A stretch of DNA of 64,000 nucleotides from Hyalangium versicolor (GCF_020103695.1 NZ_JAHXBF010000022.1:1-64000); one strand, 5' to 3'. Numbered from the stretch's first letter, positions 16,991 to 28,130 are shown. Numbers and translations are program-made. Notes: a model not told the origin generated them from the letters alone.

Positions 16991-17851
16991 ATGCGTGCTC
17001 CCCTGTCCCCAGAGCCTGCCACCTCCGAGTCTCCCGATGTAGGAGCCCTGGCCGAGTTGCTGCGGGGGCGCCGCACCGTGGTGCTCACGGGCGCCGGCTG
17101 CAGCACCGAGTCCGGCATCCCGGACTACAGAGGCCCTGGGACCCGGGCCCGCGCGCGCAACCCCATCCAGCACATGGAGTTCCTCAACCGGCCCGAGGTG
17201 CGTGCGCGCTACTGGGCTCGGAGCCTGATCGGCTGGCCGCGCTTCTCCGCGGCGCGTCCCAACGCGGCGCATCAAGCGCTCGCGGAGATGGAGCGGGACG
17301 GAGCCGTGGTGGGCCTCATCACCCAGAATGTCGACCGGCTGCACCACGCCGCGGGCAGCTCGCGCGTCATCGAGCTCCATGGCGCGCTGGCGGACGTGCG
17401 GTGCCTGTCGTGCGGTGAGCACGTGGCGCGCAGGGACTTGCAGGAGCGGCTGCTCGCGCTCAACCCTGGCTTCCTGGAGAGGCAGGCAGAGCTCCGACCA
17501 GACGGTGATGCCGAACTCCCGCTCGAAGCTGTGAGTACCTTCCGCCTCGCGGACTGCGAGCACTGCGGCGGGGATCTGAAGCCCGACGTGGTGTTCTTTG
17601 GAGACAACGTCCCCCGCCCCACCGTGGACGCGGCCTTCGCGATGGTCGAGGAGGCGGATGCAATGCTGGTGGTGGGCTCGTCGCTGGCGGTGTTCTCCGG
17701 CTACCGCTTCGTGCTCCGGGCCTCGGAGCGGCACATGCCCATCGCCCTGATCAACATCGGCGAGTGCCGCGGCGCCGAGTTGGCGGATGTGCTCGTGGAG
17801 GCGCGAGCGGGTGATGTGCTCCCTCGGCTCGCCTCGGACTTACGCGCCTGA
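16991..17851 (+). CDS. Sir2-family NAD-dependent protein deacylase (sirtuin)
   Basis: A 286-residue sirtuin. It has the NAD-binding GAGCSTESGIPDYRG (about residues 34-48), TQNVDRLH, the catalytic His in VIELHGAL, a four-cysteine zinc site (CLSC and CEHC) and the Rossmann motifs DVVFFGDNVP and VVGSSLAVFSGYRFV. Spacing and the GAGCSTESGIPDYRGPG version resemble SIRT4-type (class II) sirtuins. It removes acyl groups from lysines at the cost of NAD. The ATG at 16991 is chosen over 16943, which adds an unconserved leader. It stands alone and is convergent with the orphan immunity-like gene. Confidence 0.93.
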   Translation: MRAPLSPEPATSESPDVGALAELLRGRRTVVLTGAGCSTESGIPDYRGPGTRARARNPIQHMEFLNRPEVRARYWARSLIGWPRFSAARPNAAHQALAEMERDGAVVGLITQNVDRLHHAAGSSRVIELHGALADVRCLSCGEHVARRDLQERLLALNPGFLERQAELRPDGDAELPLEAVSTFRLADCEHCGGDLKPDVVFFGDNVPRPTVDAAFAMVEEADAMLVVGSSLAVFSGYRFVLRASERHMPIALINIGECRGAELADVLVEARAGDVLPRLASDLRA

Positions 17852-17872
17852 CGGACAGGTCGCCACACGACT

Positions 17873-18502
17873 CTAATAGATGACGTCGGCGTGGCTTTCG
17901 AGCAAGGCCCTGATTCTGTCTTCGCTGACGCCCGCATCCTTCGCCAGGGCTGTCGCCGAGAAGGTGATGGCTGCAGTCTCCTCGGGATACATATCGAAGC
18001 TGGTGAACCAGGAACGGATCTCTCGCCGCCACGTGATAGAGGCGAACTCCTCTCGCCTCCGGTAAGGATCCAGGATGGTGAAGTAAGGCCAGCGAGGAAA
18101 TTTCAAGGTGCTGGCATCACACCCAACGAACCGGCATGCGTGGAGGTGCGCAGCGGTGAAATCGCAATCCTCGATTCCGCCTACATCCTGATAGACCACC
18201 CCGTAATCCGGCTGATGCCCGAAATCGCAAGAGAAGAGGCGCCCTGTAAAACGGCAGCCTTTCAGATGAGCGGTGTACCAGACTGCATCCTTGAGTTGTC
18301 TCTTGAGCTCGATGTGGCAGTCAATAAACCGCGGGCCGGCAAGATGAAAGCGCTCGGAAGACACCCGTATAACGAGGGTACAGCGCTTCAGTACCAGGTT
18401 GGGTCCCAGATAGTAGCGGATGTTCTTGGCGCCAAGCTCCAGCCGCTCGCCCTCCAGGGTCCTTTCCTCGATGATGAGGTTATCAGGATAGTCGGAGTGC
18501 AT
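17873..18502 (-). CDS. Orphan immunity-like protein (paralog of the gene at 49923-50519)
   Basis: A 209-residue protein, clearly homologous over its length to the gene at 49923-50519. Shared blocks include YYLGPNLVLKRCTLVIRV, LKGCRFTGRL, DCDFTAAHLHACRFVGCDA, FPRWPYFTILDP and a conserved C-terminal helix. The repeated C-F/C-T segments resemble a short pentapeptide-type beta-helix. Its partner lies directly downstream of an intact SitA-like toxin gene, and this copy lies 12 bases downstream of the wrecked remains of a related toxin gene. An immunity role is therefore inferred. It keeps an intact frame, so it may still protect against kin carrying the toxin. Confidence 0.75.
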   Translation of the reverse strand: MHSDYPDNLIIEERTLEGERLELGAKNIRYYLGPNLVLKRCTLVIRVSSERFHLAGPRFIDCHIELKRQLKDAVWYTAHLKGCRFTGRLFSCDFGHQPDYGVVYQDVGGIEDCDFTAAHLHACRFVGCDASTLKFPRWPYFTILDPYRRREEFASITWRREIRSWFTSFDMYPEETAAITFSATALAKDAGVSEDRIRALLESHADVIY

Positions 18503-18514
18503 GCCCTCTGCCCC

Positions 18515-18722
18515 TCAGAAGCCAATCATCCGGAATAGCTCCTCGGCCATACGCCGACCGTGTCTGGCCATGTTCGATTCGGTCCGGGTGAGCACTTCGT
18601 ACTGAATGCCGGTGTTGAGATCGACTGCGATGTGGATCCGTGCTCGTCATCGCTCCCCGGGGCGAGCCAGCACAGGCCGTCAGTACTACCAAGAACAGCG
18701 CACCCCATTCGCGTCTCGTCAT
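18515..18722 (-). pseudogene. SitA-like toxin remnant: signal peptide joined to last toxin codons
   Basis: Read on the minus strand, ATG 18722 starts a lipoprotein signal (MTRREWGALFLVVLTACAG) resembling that of the intact toxin at 52025 (LLMTYLTACAG). In a different frame, the 3' end reads YEVLTRTESNMARHGRRM and ends with AEELFRMIGF at the stop codon (18517-18515). The intact toxin has YEILTGTDWNMELHGRRM and AEEFFRMITF at its end. Only about 208 bases remain of what is 1488 bases in the paralog, so roughly 1.3 kb has been lost with a change of frame near 18640-18660. The immunity gene downstream survives. Confidence 0.8.
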
Positions 18723-18944
18723 GCCCACCTCACAGCACTGAGGAGAAGGGAGGGCACGCTGCCGCATACCTGGGAAGAATGACGCGAAGGGTATGGGGTG
18801 CGCCCTCGGCTCGCTCGGACTTGAAGCCGCGCTGCACTCGCCCCTGGGCACAACTCACACCGTGCAGGCAGCCCACCGCTCCCCCGCTTGCCAGCCCTCC
18901 CAGGGGGCCCGACCGAGCTGGGGAATCGTCCCTACCTTTCGAGC

Positions 18945-19784
18945 ATGCAAGGACACGACAGCAGTGTCGCCGCTATGGGAGGCACGGGCTCGCAGCCCAC
19001 GGAGACGAAACTGGAGCCCGCGGAGATCGCCGCGAGAATCCGCGCCCTCCAACTTCTTCGGGAGGCCGGTGTCCCCTTCGTCGTGGGCGGTGCGTACGCC
19101 TACGCCCACTACACGGGCATCCACCGGGACACGAAGGACCTGGATCTCTTCCTGCGCAAGGCCGATGCGGACCGCGCCATCGCTCTGTTCGAGGCGAACG
19201 GCTGGCGCACCGAGCGCAACACCCACGGCTGGTTGCACAAGGCCTTCTGGGACGGCGCGCTGATCGATCTCATCTACAGCGCGGGCAGTGGCATCCCCCA
19301 GGTAGACGACGCGTGGGTGGAGCACGCAGTGGAGGGCGAGGTGCTCGGGCAGCGCTGCCTCATCTCTCCCGCGGAGGAGATCATCTGGAGCAAGGCCTTC
19401 GTGCTTGAGCGCGAGCGCTTCGACGGCACGGAGCTGAACCACCTGATCCTCGCGGTGGGTCCCCGGCTGGACTGGAAGCGGCTCCTGGAGCGCTTCGGCC
19501 GCTATTGGGAGGTGCTGCTGGGCCACCTGATGTTCTTCCGCTTCGCCTACCCCTCCGATCGCGAGCACGTCCCGGCCTGGGTCATGTGGGGGCTGCTCTC
19601 CCGAGCCTTCGACAGCGTCCGGGGAGGCAACTGGAGCGGAAGGCTCTGCCGCGGGAGGCTCCTGTCCCAGCCCGGCTACCGGATCGACGTCGAGCAGTGG
19701 GGCTTCGAGGACGGGCTCACCTGGGACGAGCGGGAACGGGCCCGGGCCGCCGCGACTGCGGAGCCAGCTCCCAACCAGAGCTGA
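18945..19784 (+). CDS. Nucleotidyltransferase-fold protein
   Basis: A 279-residue protein with a minimal nucleotidyltransferase-like core: VPFVVGGAYAYAHYTG followed by RDTKDLDLFLRKADADRA (paired acidic residues) and DGALIDLIYSAG, then ISPAEEIIWSKAFVLERERFDG. This is the pattern of the predicted nucleotidyltransferase families related to MNT/AbiEii; substrate and partner are unknown. The start is uncertain: ATG 18945 is used, and ATG 18975 (MGGTGSQ) is possible. Nothing adjacent suggests a toxin-antitoxin pair. Confidence 0.75.
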   Translation: MQGHDSSVAAMGGTGSQPTETKLEPAEIAARIRALQLLREAGVPFVVGGAYAYAHYTGIHRDTKDLDLFLRKADADRAIALFEANGWRTERNTHGWLHKAFWDGALIDLIYSAGSGIPQVDDAWVEHAVEGEVLGQRCLISPAEEIIWSKAFVLERERFDGTELNHLILAVGPRLDWKRLLERFGRYWEVLLGHLMFFRFAYPSDREHVPAWVMWGLLSRAFDSVRGGNWSGRLCRGRLLSQPGYRIDVEQWGFEDGLTWDERERARAAATAEPAPNQS

Positions 19785-19968
19785 AGCCCTGACGTCCCCA
19801 GATGAGGCCCACGCCCGCTGCGAGCCCGCCAGGGTGTGCGGACGTGGACCCCGAGTCTCGCGGCGTGGACGGATCCGCGGGGGCCAGACCGGACAGGTAG
19901 GGCTCCTCAGAGGAGACGTGTCACGGCACGCCTGTTGCTAACGCCTCCGGACGCAGACGGAGGGCGGG

Positions 19969-20763
19969 ATGGCACGGGAGGCGGAGGACGGGATGGGGCG
20001 GTCGATGGGGACGGGGTTGGAGCAGGAGGAGGAGGACTCTGCGGGTGAAGGATCGGTGAGGGTACAGCGACCCGGCTTGGAGGAGATGCGAGAGCGTCTC
20101 TTCAAGCTGGGTGCCTCGGCCCTCACCGATCCGGAGCTTCTGTCCGTGCTGCTGGGGCCGGGCTCGCGTGCGTCCGGGCTGGCCGAGAAGCTGATCTCCG
20201 GAAGCGGAGGCCTCAAGGCGCTGCTGCTGAAGGATCCACTGGAGCTGAGCATGTACCCGGGGCTGGGGCCCACGCGAACGGCGCAGGTGGTGGCGGCGCT
20301 GGAGCTGGGGCGCAGGGCCCAGCGCACCACGGAGCGGCGGCCCCGGTTGCGGACTCCGAAGGAGATCTCCGCGTACCTGCTCCCGGTGCTGAGCGCGCTG
20401 CGGCGCGAAGTCTTCCACGTCCTGTGCTTCAACCCTCGCAACGTGCTGCTGGCGGACGTGCGGGTGGCCGAGGGCACCATGAACACGTGCCCGGTGGATC
20501 CCCGCGAGGTGTACGCGGCGGCGCTGACCACGCGCGCCACGGCCATCGCGCTGGCTCACAACCACCCGTCGGGAGATCCGGAACCCTCGGCGCAGGACCT
20601 TCAACTGACGCTGCAACTGGTCGACGCCGGCAGGGTGCTGGGCATCAAGGTGCTGGACCACCTGGTGGTGGGAGATGGGACGTACGTGTCGCTGATGGAG
20701 CGAGGGTTCCTCGCGGACGAGAAGGGCAAAAGCCAATGGAACGCGGCTGGAGGGGACTGGTGA
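19969..20763 (+). CDS. radC: RadC/JAB-domain protein
   Basis: A 264-residue protein with the two-part RadC layout: an N-terminal helix-hairpin-helix-like region (MRERLFKLGASALTDPELLSVLLGPG to YPGLGPTRTAQVVAALELGRR) and a C-terminal JAB metallo-domain with the conserved AHNHPSGDPEPSAQD. The cellular role of RadC proteins is unsettled; they are often placed with recombination functions. It overlaps the start of the next small gene, which in turn overlaps recQ, so the three are probably co-transcribed. The N-terminal 35 residues are charged and poorly conserved, so a later start is possible. Confidence 0.9.
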   Translation: MAREAEDGMGRSMGTGLEQEEEDSAGEGSVRVQRPGLEEMRERLFKLGASALTDPELLSVLLGPGSRASGLAEKLISGSGGLKALLLKDPLELSMYPGLGPTRTAQVVAALELGRRAQRTTERRPRLRTPKEISAYLLPVLSALRREVFHVLCFNPRNVLLADVRVAEGTMNTCPVDPREVYAAALTTRATAIALAHNHPSGDPEPSAQDLQLTLQLVDAGRVLGIKVLDHLVVGDGTYVSLMERGFLADEKGKSQWNAAGGDW

Positions 20764-21073
20764 TGACGGCGGTGATGGGGTGTGGCGGCTCGGAGAGGGG
20801 CTCCAGCCAGGGGTTGCAGGTGGATGCGGTGGAGGAAGGGCGGGCGCGGGTGGTGGAGCTGGGCAGCGGCAAGGCCCGGACGGTGGACCTGAGCACGCTG
20901 CCGGCGGGAGCTCGGGAGGGAGACGTCGTGGTGGACGGCCGCCTGGACCCCGAGCTGAGGGCCCGGCTGACCCGAGAGGTTGCGGAAATCCGGGGCCGCC
21001 TGGCGGTTCCTCTTCCCCCGGGATTGGACCTGGGGGGTAGTGAGGATCCCCCGTTGACGATCCCCCGGGAAAA

Positions 21074-21077
<4 letters not shown>
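20736..21077 (+). CDS. DUF3006-like small protein
   Basis: A 113-residue protein starting at ATG 20736 inside the end of radC and ending in a GTGA overlap with recQ. The core (LQVDAVEEGRARVVELGSGKARTVDLSTLPAGAREGDVVV) matches the pattern of DUF3006 proteins, small beta-rich proteins of unknown function. The N-terminus MERGWRGLVMTAVMGC could be a short, poor lipoprotein signal. An alternative ATG at 20763 is possible. Translation is probably coupled to both neighbours. Confidence 0.7.
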
Positions 21078-23122
<2,045 letters not shown>

Positions 23123-23131
23123 GCCGCGGCC

Positions 23132-23539
23132 CTACCCGGGCGGACGGTGGCTGGCCTTCTTCAGGGCCCGGCGCTCCACGTAGCTGCGCAGGCTGCCCAC
23201 GAGCATGCCCACCACGAACGCCAGCACGAAGATGATGACGATGGTGGTGCCCGCGAAGATGAGGCGCGCCTGGTAGTCGAGGATCTGCCCGTTGGTGTAG
23301 TCGAGGCGCAGCCGATCCATCACCCCGACGAGCTCCAGCGCCCGCGCCGGCAGCGAGTCCAGGGACAGCGAGAGCCGCTGCACGAAGCGCGAGGGGTATA
23401 GACGCCGCGCCGACTCCACCGCGATGCCCACCAGCAGGTAGATGATGGAGAGCAGGAACGCATTGCTCCCCATGATTCGCAGGAGCGGAAAGGGCGGCGG
23501 CTGCGAATAGGACGGTGGGGGTTGAGGAGGCGTCTCCAC
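23132..23539 (-). CDS. Small membrane protein, two transmembrane segments
   Basis: A 135-residue protein with a Pro-rich N-terminus and two hydrophobic segments (residues 24-42, NAFLLSIIYLLVGIAVES; residues 92-117, RLIFAGTTIVIIFVLAFVVG onward) separated by an amphipathic stretch with Arg and Leu. It ends in a basic tail. I do not recognise the family. A GTG start at 23539 follows the stop of the large TPR gene by one base, so the two form an operon; ATG 23473 is the alternative start and would remove the Pro-rich part. Confidence 0.65.
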   Translation of the reverse strand: METPPQPPPSYSQPPPFPLLRIMGSNAFLLSIIYLLVGIAVESARRLYPSRFVQRLSLSLDSLPARALELVGVMDRLRLDYTNGQILDYQARLIFAGTTIVIIFVLAFVVGMLVGSLRSYVERRALKKASHRPPG

Positions 23540-23540
23540 G

Positions 23541-26500
23541 CTACTTCACCCGCTTCTTGAGGTTCGGCAGGGCCTTCTTCACCCGCTTGGCCTCTTCCGC
23601 CGAACCCGCGATCTTGAGGAACGTCTCATACTCCTGGACGGCGCGCGCCAGTTCCTCCTGCTTGCGAACGAGCACATCCGCCAGGGCCAGGTGTGCCATG
23701 CCGTTGGCGGGATCGTACTCCACCGCCTTGGAGAGGGCCGCGATGGCGGGCTCCACCTGCCGCTCGCGCACCGCCACCAACCCCAGCACCAGCTGCGTCC
23801 GCCCGTTGAAGGGGTCCAGCTTCACCGCCTCCTCCGCCGCCGCGCGGGCCGCCTTCACGTTGTTGGCGCTCAGCAGCACCCGGGCCATGGTCGCCTGCGC
23901 GAAGGCCTTGTCCCAGATGGCGGACGCGCGGCTCGCGACGCCCTTCAGCGACTCGGCCGCGGCCTTGCCACCCTCCTCCGGGTACACGTAGTGCTCGCCG
24001 ATCAGTCCACACGGCGCATCCGGCCAGTCGGTCCGCACCTTCTCGAAGGCTCCGGCGGCCTCCTCCTTCTTTTCCTGGCGGAGGAAGACTTGCGCCATCT
24101 CGCAGAAGTTCTCCGGGTTCGGCGTCTTGGCGGCAGCCTGCAGGGCGGCAATGCCTCCCTTGGAGTCGCCCACGGAGTAGAGGATGACCGCCTTCATGCG
24201 CTGCCCCACGGAGTCATTGGGAGACAGCTTGGCCGTACGGATCAGCTCCGCGGCCTGCTGACGCTGGCCCATGCGCAGCAGCGCGAAGGCATAGCCCTTC
24301 TGCATGTCCGGGTTGTCCGGGCTCTCTTTCTTCCACTCCTCGAACTGCTTGAAGCCCTCTTCCGTGCGCCCCATCGTCAGGAGCGCCCGGCCGAGCGCAT
24401 CGCGCGCCTCACCGTGGAAGCTGTTGCGCTCCACCGCCTGGGAGAGCAGCTTGATGCCCACGTCCGGCAGGCCGCGAGCAATCAACAGCCGCCCGAGCGC
24501 GCAGGGAATCTCGTAGTCCCGCGAGTCCTTCATGGCCTGCTCGAACTGGTCCTGCGCCTTGTCCAGGGTGCTCTGCGCCCAGTACACGCGGCCCAGCGCC
24601 AGCCGCAGTTCCGGGCGGGGCTGCTTGGAGTCGTTCACCGCCTTCTCCAGGAAGGCGCGTGTCTGGTCTCCACCGGTGCCGTCCTGGATGTCCGCCACGG
24701 CCATATAGGCGGCAGCCTCGGGCACGAGCCGGTTGTTGACGCGGGTCTTCTCCAGCTCCTGCTTGGCGCGCTTCCAGTCCGCCTGCCGCATGTAGGCCGC
24801 CGCACGCACCAGCGACACCCGGCGACCCTCGCTCCCCGCCAGCTTGTCCAGCGCGTCCTTGATCCGATCGCGATCCAGCAGCGTGCGCCCCAGGCCCTCG
24901 CGAGCGGCCTCGCTCTTGGGCTGCAGGGTCAGTGCGGCCTCGTAGGCCTGCTGGGCCTTGGGCAGGTTCCCCGACGCACGGCTCGCGTCTCCGAGCGCCA
25001 GCTGGGCCTCGAAGGCGAGCAGGCCCTTCGTCCCGGCCTCCAGCAACTGTAGGGCCTCGTTGTAGCGGCCCAGCTCCGTCAGCAGCCGTCCCTGCACGAG
25101 CTGCTGACGGGCCTTGAGCTCATCCGAGAGCGTCGTGTCCCCGTTGAGCTCCTGCACATCCTTGAGCGCCTCTCCCAGATCCTGCCCCAGCGAGAGCTGG
25201 CTCTCCGCCCGGCCAATGCGCGCCACCGGGTGCTTGGGGGAGATCTCCGTCGCTGTCGTGTACACGCGGAGGGCACCGGCGTAGTCCTCGAAGTCCTGGT
25301 AGTACTGGCCGATGGCCACCAGCGCACGCACGTTGCGCGAGGAGATCTCCAGGGCACGCTTGAAGTGCTCCAGCGCCTTCTCCGGCTTCTTGTCCGCCAG
25401 CAACAGACTGCCAGCCAGCGTGTGCAGCTCGGACGAGTCAGAGACTGGAGACTCCAGCAGAGCGCGGTGCGCGGTGGGCCGTGCCTTCTCGTCGGCCACG
25501 AGCACATCGGTGGAGAGGCTCAACCCCTGGAACTCGGCTCGGACGCCAGGGTGCTCCAGCGCGGTGAGCGCCATCTGGCGCTCCTCGGTGAGCCCACCGT
25601 GGTCCGCATAGAGCAGGCCGTGCGTGTACGCCACCAGCGCCCAGACACGGCTACTGCCGTCATCCATCTCCTGGGCGCGATCGAGCAGCCCCACCGCATC
25701 GTGCAGGGAGTCACGGGTGTCCTGGGAGACGGCGCGCTCGACACGCTCCAGCACCTCGGCGAGCGTCTGGCCGCCCTGCTGGGCCCGCCGGAAGCGGTAC
25801 ACGCCCAGTCCCACGCCCAGCACCACGAGCACCACCGCGCTCACGGCGATCCGCAGACCATAGCGAGCGAAGAAAGAAGGGTTCGCCGCGCTCTTGGCGA
25901 TCTTCTCGCGCAACTCCTTCTCATACGCGGCGGCGGCGGCCTCGGCGTCCACCTGGGAGGTGTCCGCGCGAGGGGCTGCAGCGGCTCGGGGCTCGACAGC
26001 CTCGGGGATGTCATCCAGCAGTGCGCGCTTGGCGGCAGACTTCGAACCGCGCGACCGGCCCGCCTTCCCACTGCGCGCCGTGTCCGAGACGCGTGCGGCC
26101 GCGGGGACAGCGGCCAGCTCGTCTTCCTCCTCCGGAAGCGGCAGATCCCCCAGGAGCCCTCCACCCGAAGAGCCCTTGCGTTTGGCCGCGGGGGCCTCGA
26201 CCTGGGTCTCCGGCTCGGGCGGCAGCTCCTGCTCGCCGTCGTCCTGGTCATCCGAGTCGGCCCCGTCCAGATCGGGCAGCAGTCCCCTGCCCGCTGGCGC
26301 CTCCACGTCGGGCAACAGGCCGCCCGAGGACTCCGCTCGCTCTTCCGGAGCCTCCTGCATCGTGACGGGAGTCTCATCCTCCTCGCGCTCGGCACGCCTT
26401 CCACCGTGAGGAGGAGGCGTATCCGCGAGCTCCTCCTCCTCGGGAGGAGGCGGCGGTGCTCCCCGCCGAGGCGGGAACATGTAGACCTTCACCTTGCCCT

Positions 26501-27296
26501 CGGGAGTCAAACCCTCGGGGCGAGCCTGCGCCTCGCTCCGGGCAGGTGCCGGTCCCGGAGCCGATTGCAGTTGGAAGATGTTGATCTGGCGGGTGATGTC
26601 GTCCCCGCCCATGTCATCCTCCTCAGGAGGGAGTCCCTCGGACTCCGCAGGGGGAGGAGGCGGTGGTGCAGCTGCCTGCTCTGGCTCCTCGTCATTCTCC
26701 GCTTCAGGAGGAGGAGCCGGGGGTGCCGCTTTCGCCGCAGCGGGCGCTGCCTTCGCCGCGGGTTCTGCCTTCGCCGCCTTCGCCGCAGCGGGCGCCGCCT
26801 TCGCCACGGGCTGCTCCTCTTCCAGAGGCTTGGGAGCAAGCTCGTTGGCAGTGATTCCCGGCAGATCCGCCAACACGGGAGCAGGTCCGCCTGAGAGCGC
26901 CTGCTGGGTCTGATCCAGCCACAGCTTCACGCGCCCATCGTTGGGCTGCAGCGCCGAGGCCTTGCGCAGAATCGGCAGCGCCGAGCGGAACAGCCCGCGC
27001 TGCACGAGCACCTCACCAATGAGGTTGTACGCGTGGGGGTTCTCTTTATCGACGGCGATCGCCTGATCGAACTGCTCCATCGCCTGAGCGGGCTTGCCCA
27101 GGTGCAGCAGCGCCTTGCCCCACAGCACTCGGCCAATCACCGACTGGGGGTGATGACTCAAGCCCTGCTGGCACACCTCGATGGCACGAGCGTGTTCTCC
27201 TTTTTCGAGGAGGACCTTGGCGAGCTCAACGAAAACCGCGGATGTGGGGTCTTGCAGCAGGAGCTGCTCGTACCTCTCCACAATCGACTTGGCCAT
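23541..27296 (-). CDS. Large TPR protein with central membrane anchor
   Basis: A 1251-residue protein. Residues 1-135 are TPR repeats (AKVLLEKGEHARAIEVCQQ, WGKALLHLGKPAQAMEQFD). Residues of about 140-475 are a low-complexity Ala/Pro/Glu linker with AKAAPAAAKAA repeats. One transmembrane helix lies near residue 478 (LRIAVSAVVLVVLGVGLGVY). The remaining 750 residues are TPR-type helical repeats (ALGRAYW, ALLTMGRTEEGFKQFEEW and others). The cytoplasmic N-terminus and probably periplasmic TPR array suggest a scaffold that links sides of the inner membrane. Similar scaffolds occur in myxobacterial motility, but no specific homology is claimed. Confidence 0.82.
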   Translation of the reverse strand: MAKSIVERYEQLLLQDPTSAVFVELAKVLLEKGEHARAIEVCQQGLSHHPQSVIGRVLWGKALLHLGKPAQAMEQFDQAIAVDKENPHAYNLIGEVLVQRGLFRSALPILRKASALQPNDGRVKLWLDQTQQALSGGPAPVLADLPGITANELAPKPLEEEQPVAKAAPAAAKAAKAEPAAKAAPAAAKAAPPAPPPEAENDEEPEQAAAPPPPPPAESEGLPPEEDDMGGDDITRQINIFQLQSAPGPAPARSEAQARPEGLTPEGKVKVYMFPPRRGAPPPPPEEEELADTPPPHGGRRAEREEDETPVTMQEAPEERAESSGGLLPDVEAPAGRGLLPDLDGADSDDQDDGEQELPPEPETQVEAPAAKRKGSSGGGLLGDLPLPEEEDELAAVPAAARVSDTARSGKAGRSRGSKSAAKRALLDDIPEAVEPRAAAAPRADTSQVDAEAAAAAYEKELREKIAKSAANPSFFARYGLRIAVSAVVLVVLGVGLGVYRFRRAQQGGQTLAEVLERVERAVSQDTRDSLHDAVGLLDRAQEMDDGSSRVWALVAYTHGLLYADHGGLTEERQMALTALEHPGVRAEFQGLSLSTDVLVADEKARPTAHRALLESPVSDSSELHTLAGSLLLADKKPEKALEHFKRALEISSRNVRALVAIGQYYQDFEDYAGALRVYTTATEISPKHPVARIGRAESQLSLGQDLGEALKDVQELNGDTTLSDELKARQQLVQGRLLTELGRYNEALQLLEAGTKGLLAFEAQLALGDASRASGNLPKAQQAYEAALTLQPKSEAAREGLGRTLLDRDRIKDALDKLAGSEGRRVSLVRAAAYMRQADWKRAKQELEKTRVNNRLVPEAAAYMAVADIQDGTGGDQTRAFLEKAVNDSKQPRPELRLALGRVYWAQSTLDKAQDQFEQAMKDSRDYEIPCALGRLLIARGLPDVGIKLLSQAVERNSFHGEARDALGRALLTMGRTEEGFKQFEEWKKESPDNPDMQKGYAFALLRMGQRQQAAELIRTAKLSPNDSVGQRMKAVILYSVGDSKGGIAALQAAAKTPNPENFCEMAQVFLRQEKKEEAAGAFEKVRTDWPDAPCGLIGEHYVYPEEGGKAAAESLKGVASRASAIWDKAFAQATMARVLLSANNVKAARAAAEEAVKLDPFNGRTQLVLGLVAVRERQVEPAIAALSKAVEYDPANGMAHLALADVLVRKQEELARAVQEYETFLKIAGSAEEAKRVKKALPNLKKRVK

Positions 27297-27391
27297 GGAC
27301 GTTCGGAACTCCGGTGCGCGGGCGGGACCCGGACGATAGCACCGCGATCTACTTGTCGGTCCACCTCCGGGTGCTACCGTGACCTACCACC

Positions 27392-27811
27392 ATGCGCTCG
27401 TTCGCTCTTCTACTGACCCTGGCCCTGTTGGGTGGGGCTTGTGCCCACACTCCCCGAAGCACGGGGATGGAAGGTCTCAAACCGATGGTGGAGGACTTCC
27501 ACAAGCGCATCCGCTGGAAGGACTTCCGGGGAGCAGCCAGGCACATCGTCCCGGAGAGCCGCGAGCCGTTCCTGCGCGCCCGCGCCGAGCAGCAGGATGA
27601 TCGGGATCTGTCCATCACGGACTTCGAGATCCTCGAGATCGCGCTGGCGCCGGATGGGATGCGCGCGCTCGTCACCACGCGGTTGGGGTGGATGCGGCTG
27701 CCCTCGCCCTCGGAGCAGACGGAGACCATCTCCTCGGAGTTCGTCTTCCGGGACGGAGAGTGGCTGCTGGAGCGGATGGAGGGCGGGCCCTTCGCGGGCG
27801 AGCTACCCTAG
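27392..27811 (+). CDS. Small lipoprotein of unknown function
   Basis: A 139-residue lipoprotein: MRSFALLLTLALLGGAC (lipid Cys17), then a short alpha/beta domain (MVEDFHKRIRWKDFRGAARHI, FEILEIALAPDGMRALVTTRL, SEFVFRDGEWLLERMEGG). This layout resembles small NTF2-like/DUF4440-type lipoproteins. It is divergent from the TPR gene, with 95 bases between them. Its TAG stop is followed directly by an A-run and the minus-strand terminator hairpin. Confidence 0.75.
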   Translation: MRSFALLLTLALLGGACAHTPRSTGMEGLKPMVEDFHKRIRWKDFRGAARHIVPESREPFLRARAEQQDDRDLSITDFEILEIALAPDGMRALVTTRLGWMRLPSPSEQTETISSEFVFRDGEWLLERMEGGPFAGELP

Positions 27812-27856
27812 AAAAAAAACCGCCCGTCGACTCGGGGCCGGCCGAGGCGACGGGCG
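27812..27856 (-). terminator. Intrinsic terminator (minus strand)
   Basis: The arms CGCCCGTCG (27821-27829) and CGACGGGCG (27848-27856) pair perfectly, with an inner CTCGG/CCGAG stem. On the minus strand the hairpin is followed by a run of eight T (27819-27812). It ends a minus-strand transcript, but the nearest minus-strand gene stops 275 bases earlier, at 28131. Confidence 0.8.
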
Positions 27857-28130
27857 TCGAAGGTTCCCCTATGGAACCCCCTAACCAGGGTGGCGGGGCG
27901 ATGACTCAGTTCCGGTCCGTCATCACCGCGCCTTCTTGCCCTTCCCATAGAGCAAGGCCGGTGCCACGGCCCTGGCGCCCTGGATTGCCTGTCAATTCGG
28001 GCACTTGCGCAGAAGCTTCTGCCCGCGGGCCATGCCAACGGCGTCAGAGTCCTGACACTGTTGTCAGGCCCCCATGGCCCTCCCTGCCTCAGGCCCCTGA
28101 CATGGCTGTCAGAGACACCGGAGGCGAGGG
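27857..28130. other. Non-coding region dense in palindromes
   Basis: There is no credible gene in these 274 bases. Perfect or near-perfect palindromes crowd 28009-28112: GCAGAAGCTTCTGC (28009-28022), GCCCGCGGGC (28021-28030), GTCAG-N4-CTGAC (28043-28056), and two copies of CTGACA-N4-TGTCAG (28052-28067 and 28097-28112, 45 bases apart). The region lies between the terminator at 27812 and the 3' end of the minus-strand epimerase-like gene. Possible explanations are repressor binding sites or a structured 3' UTR or small RNA ending at that terminator. Confidence 0.6.

Noticed and set aside
23541..27296. Identification of the large TPR protein as a known gliding-motility protein such as AgmK or AglT
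   Set aside because: Only the generic TPR and linker layout is shared; I see no specific sequence signature and none of the usual neighbours.
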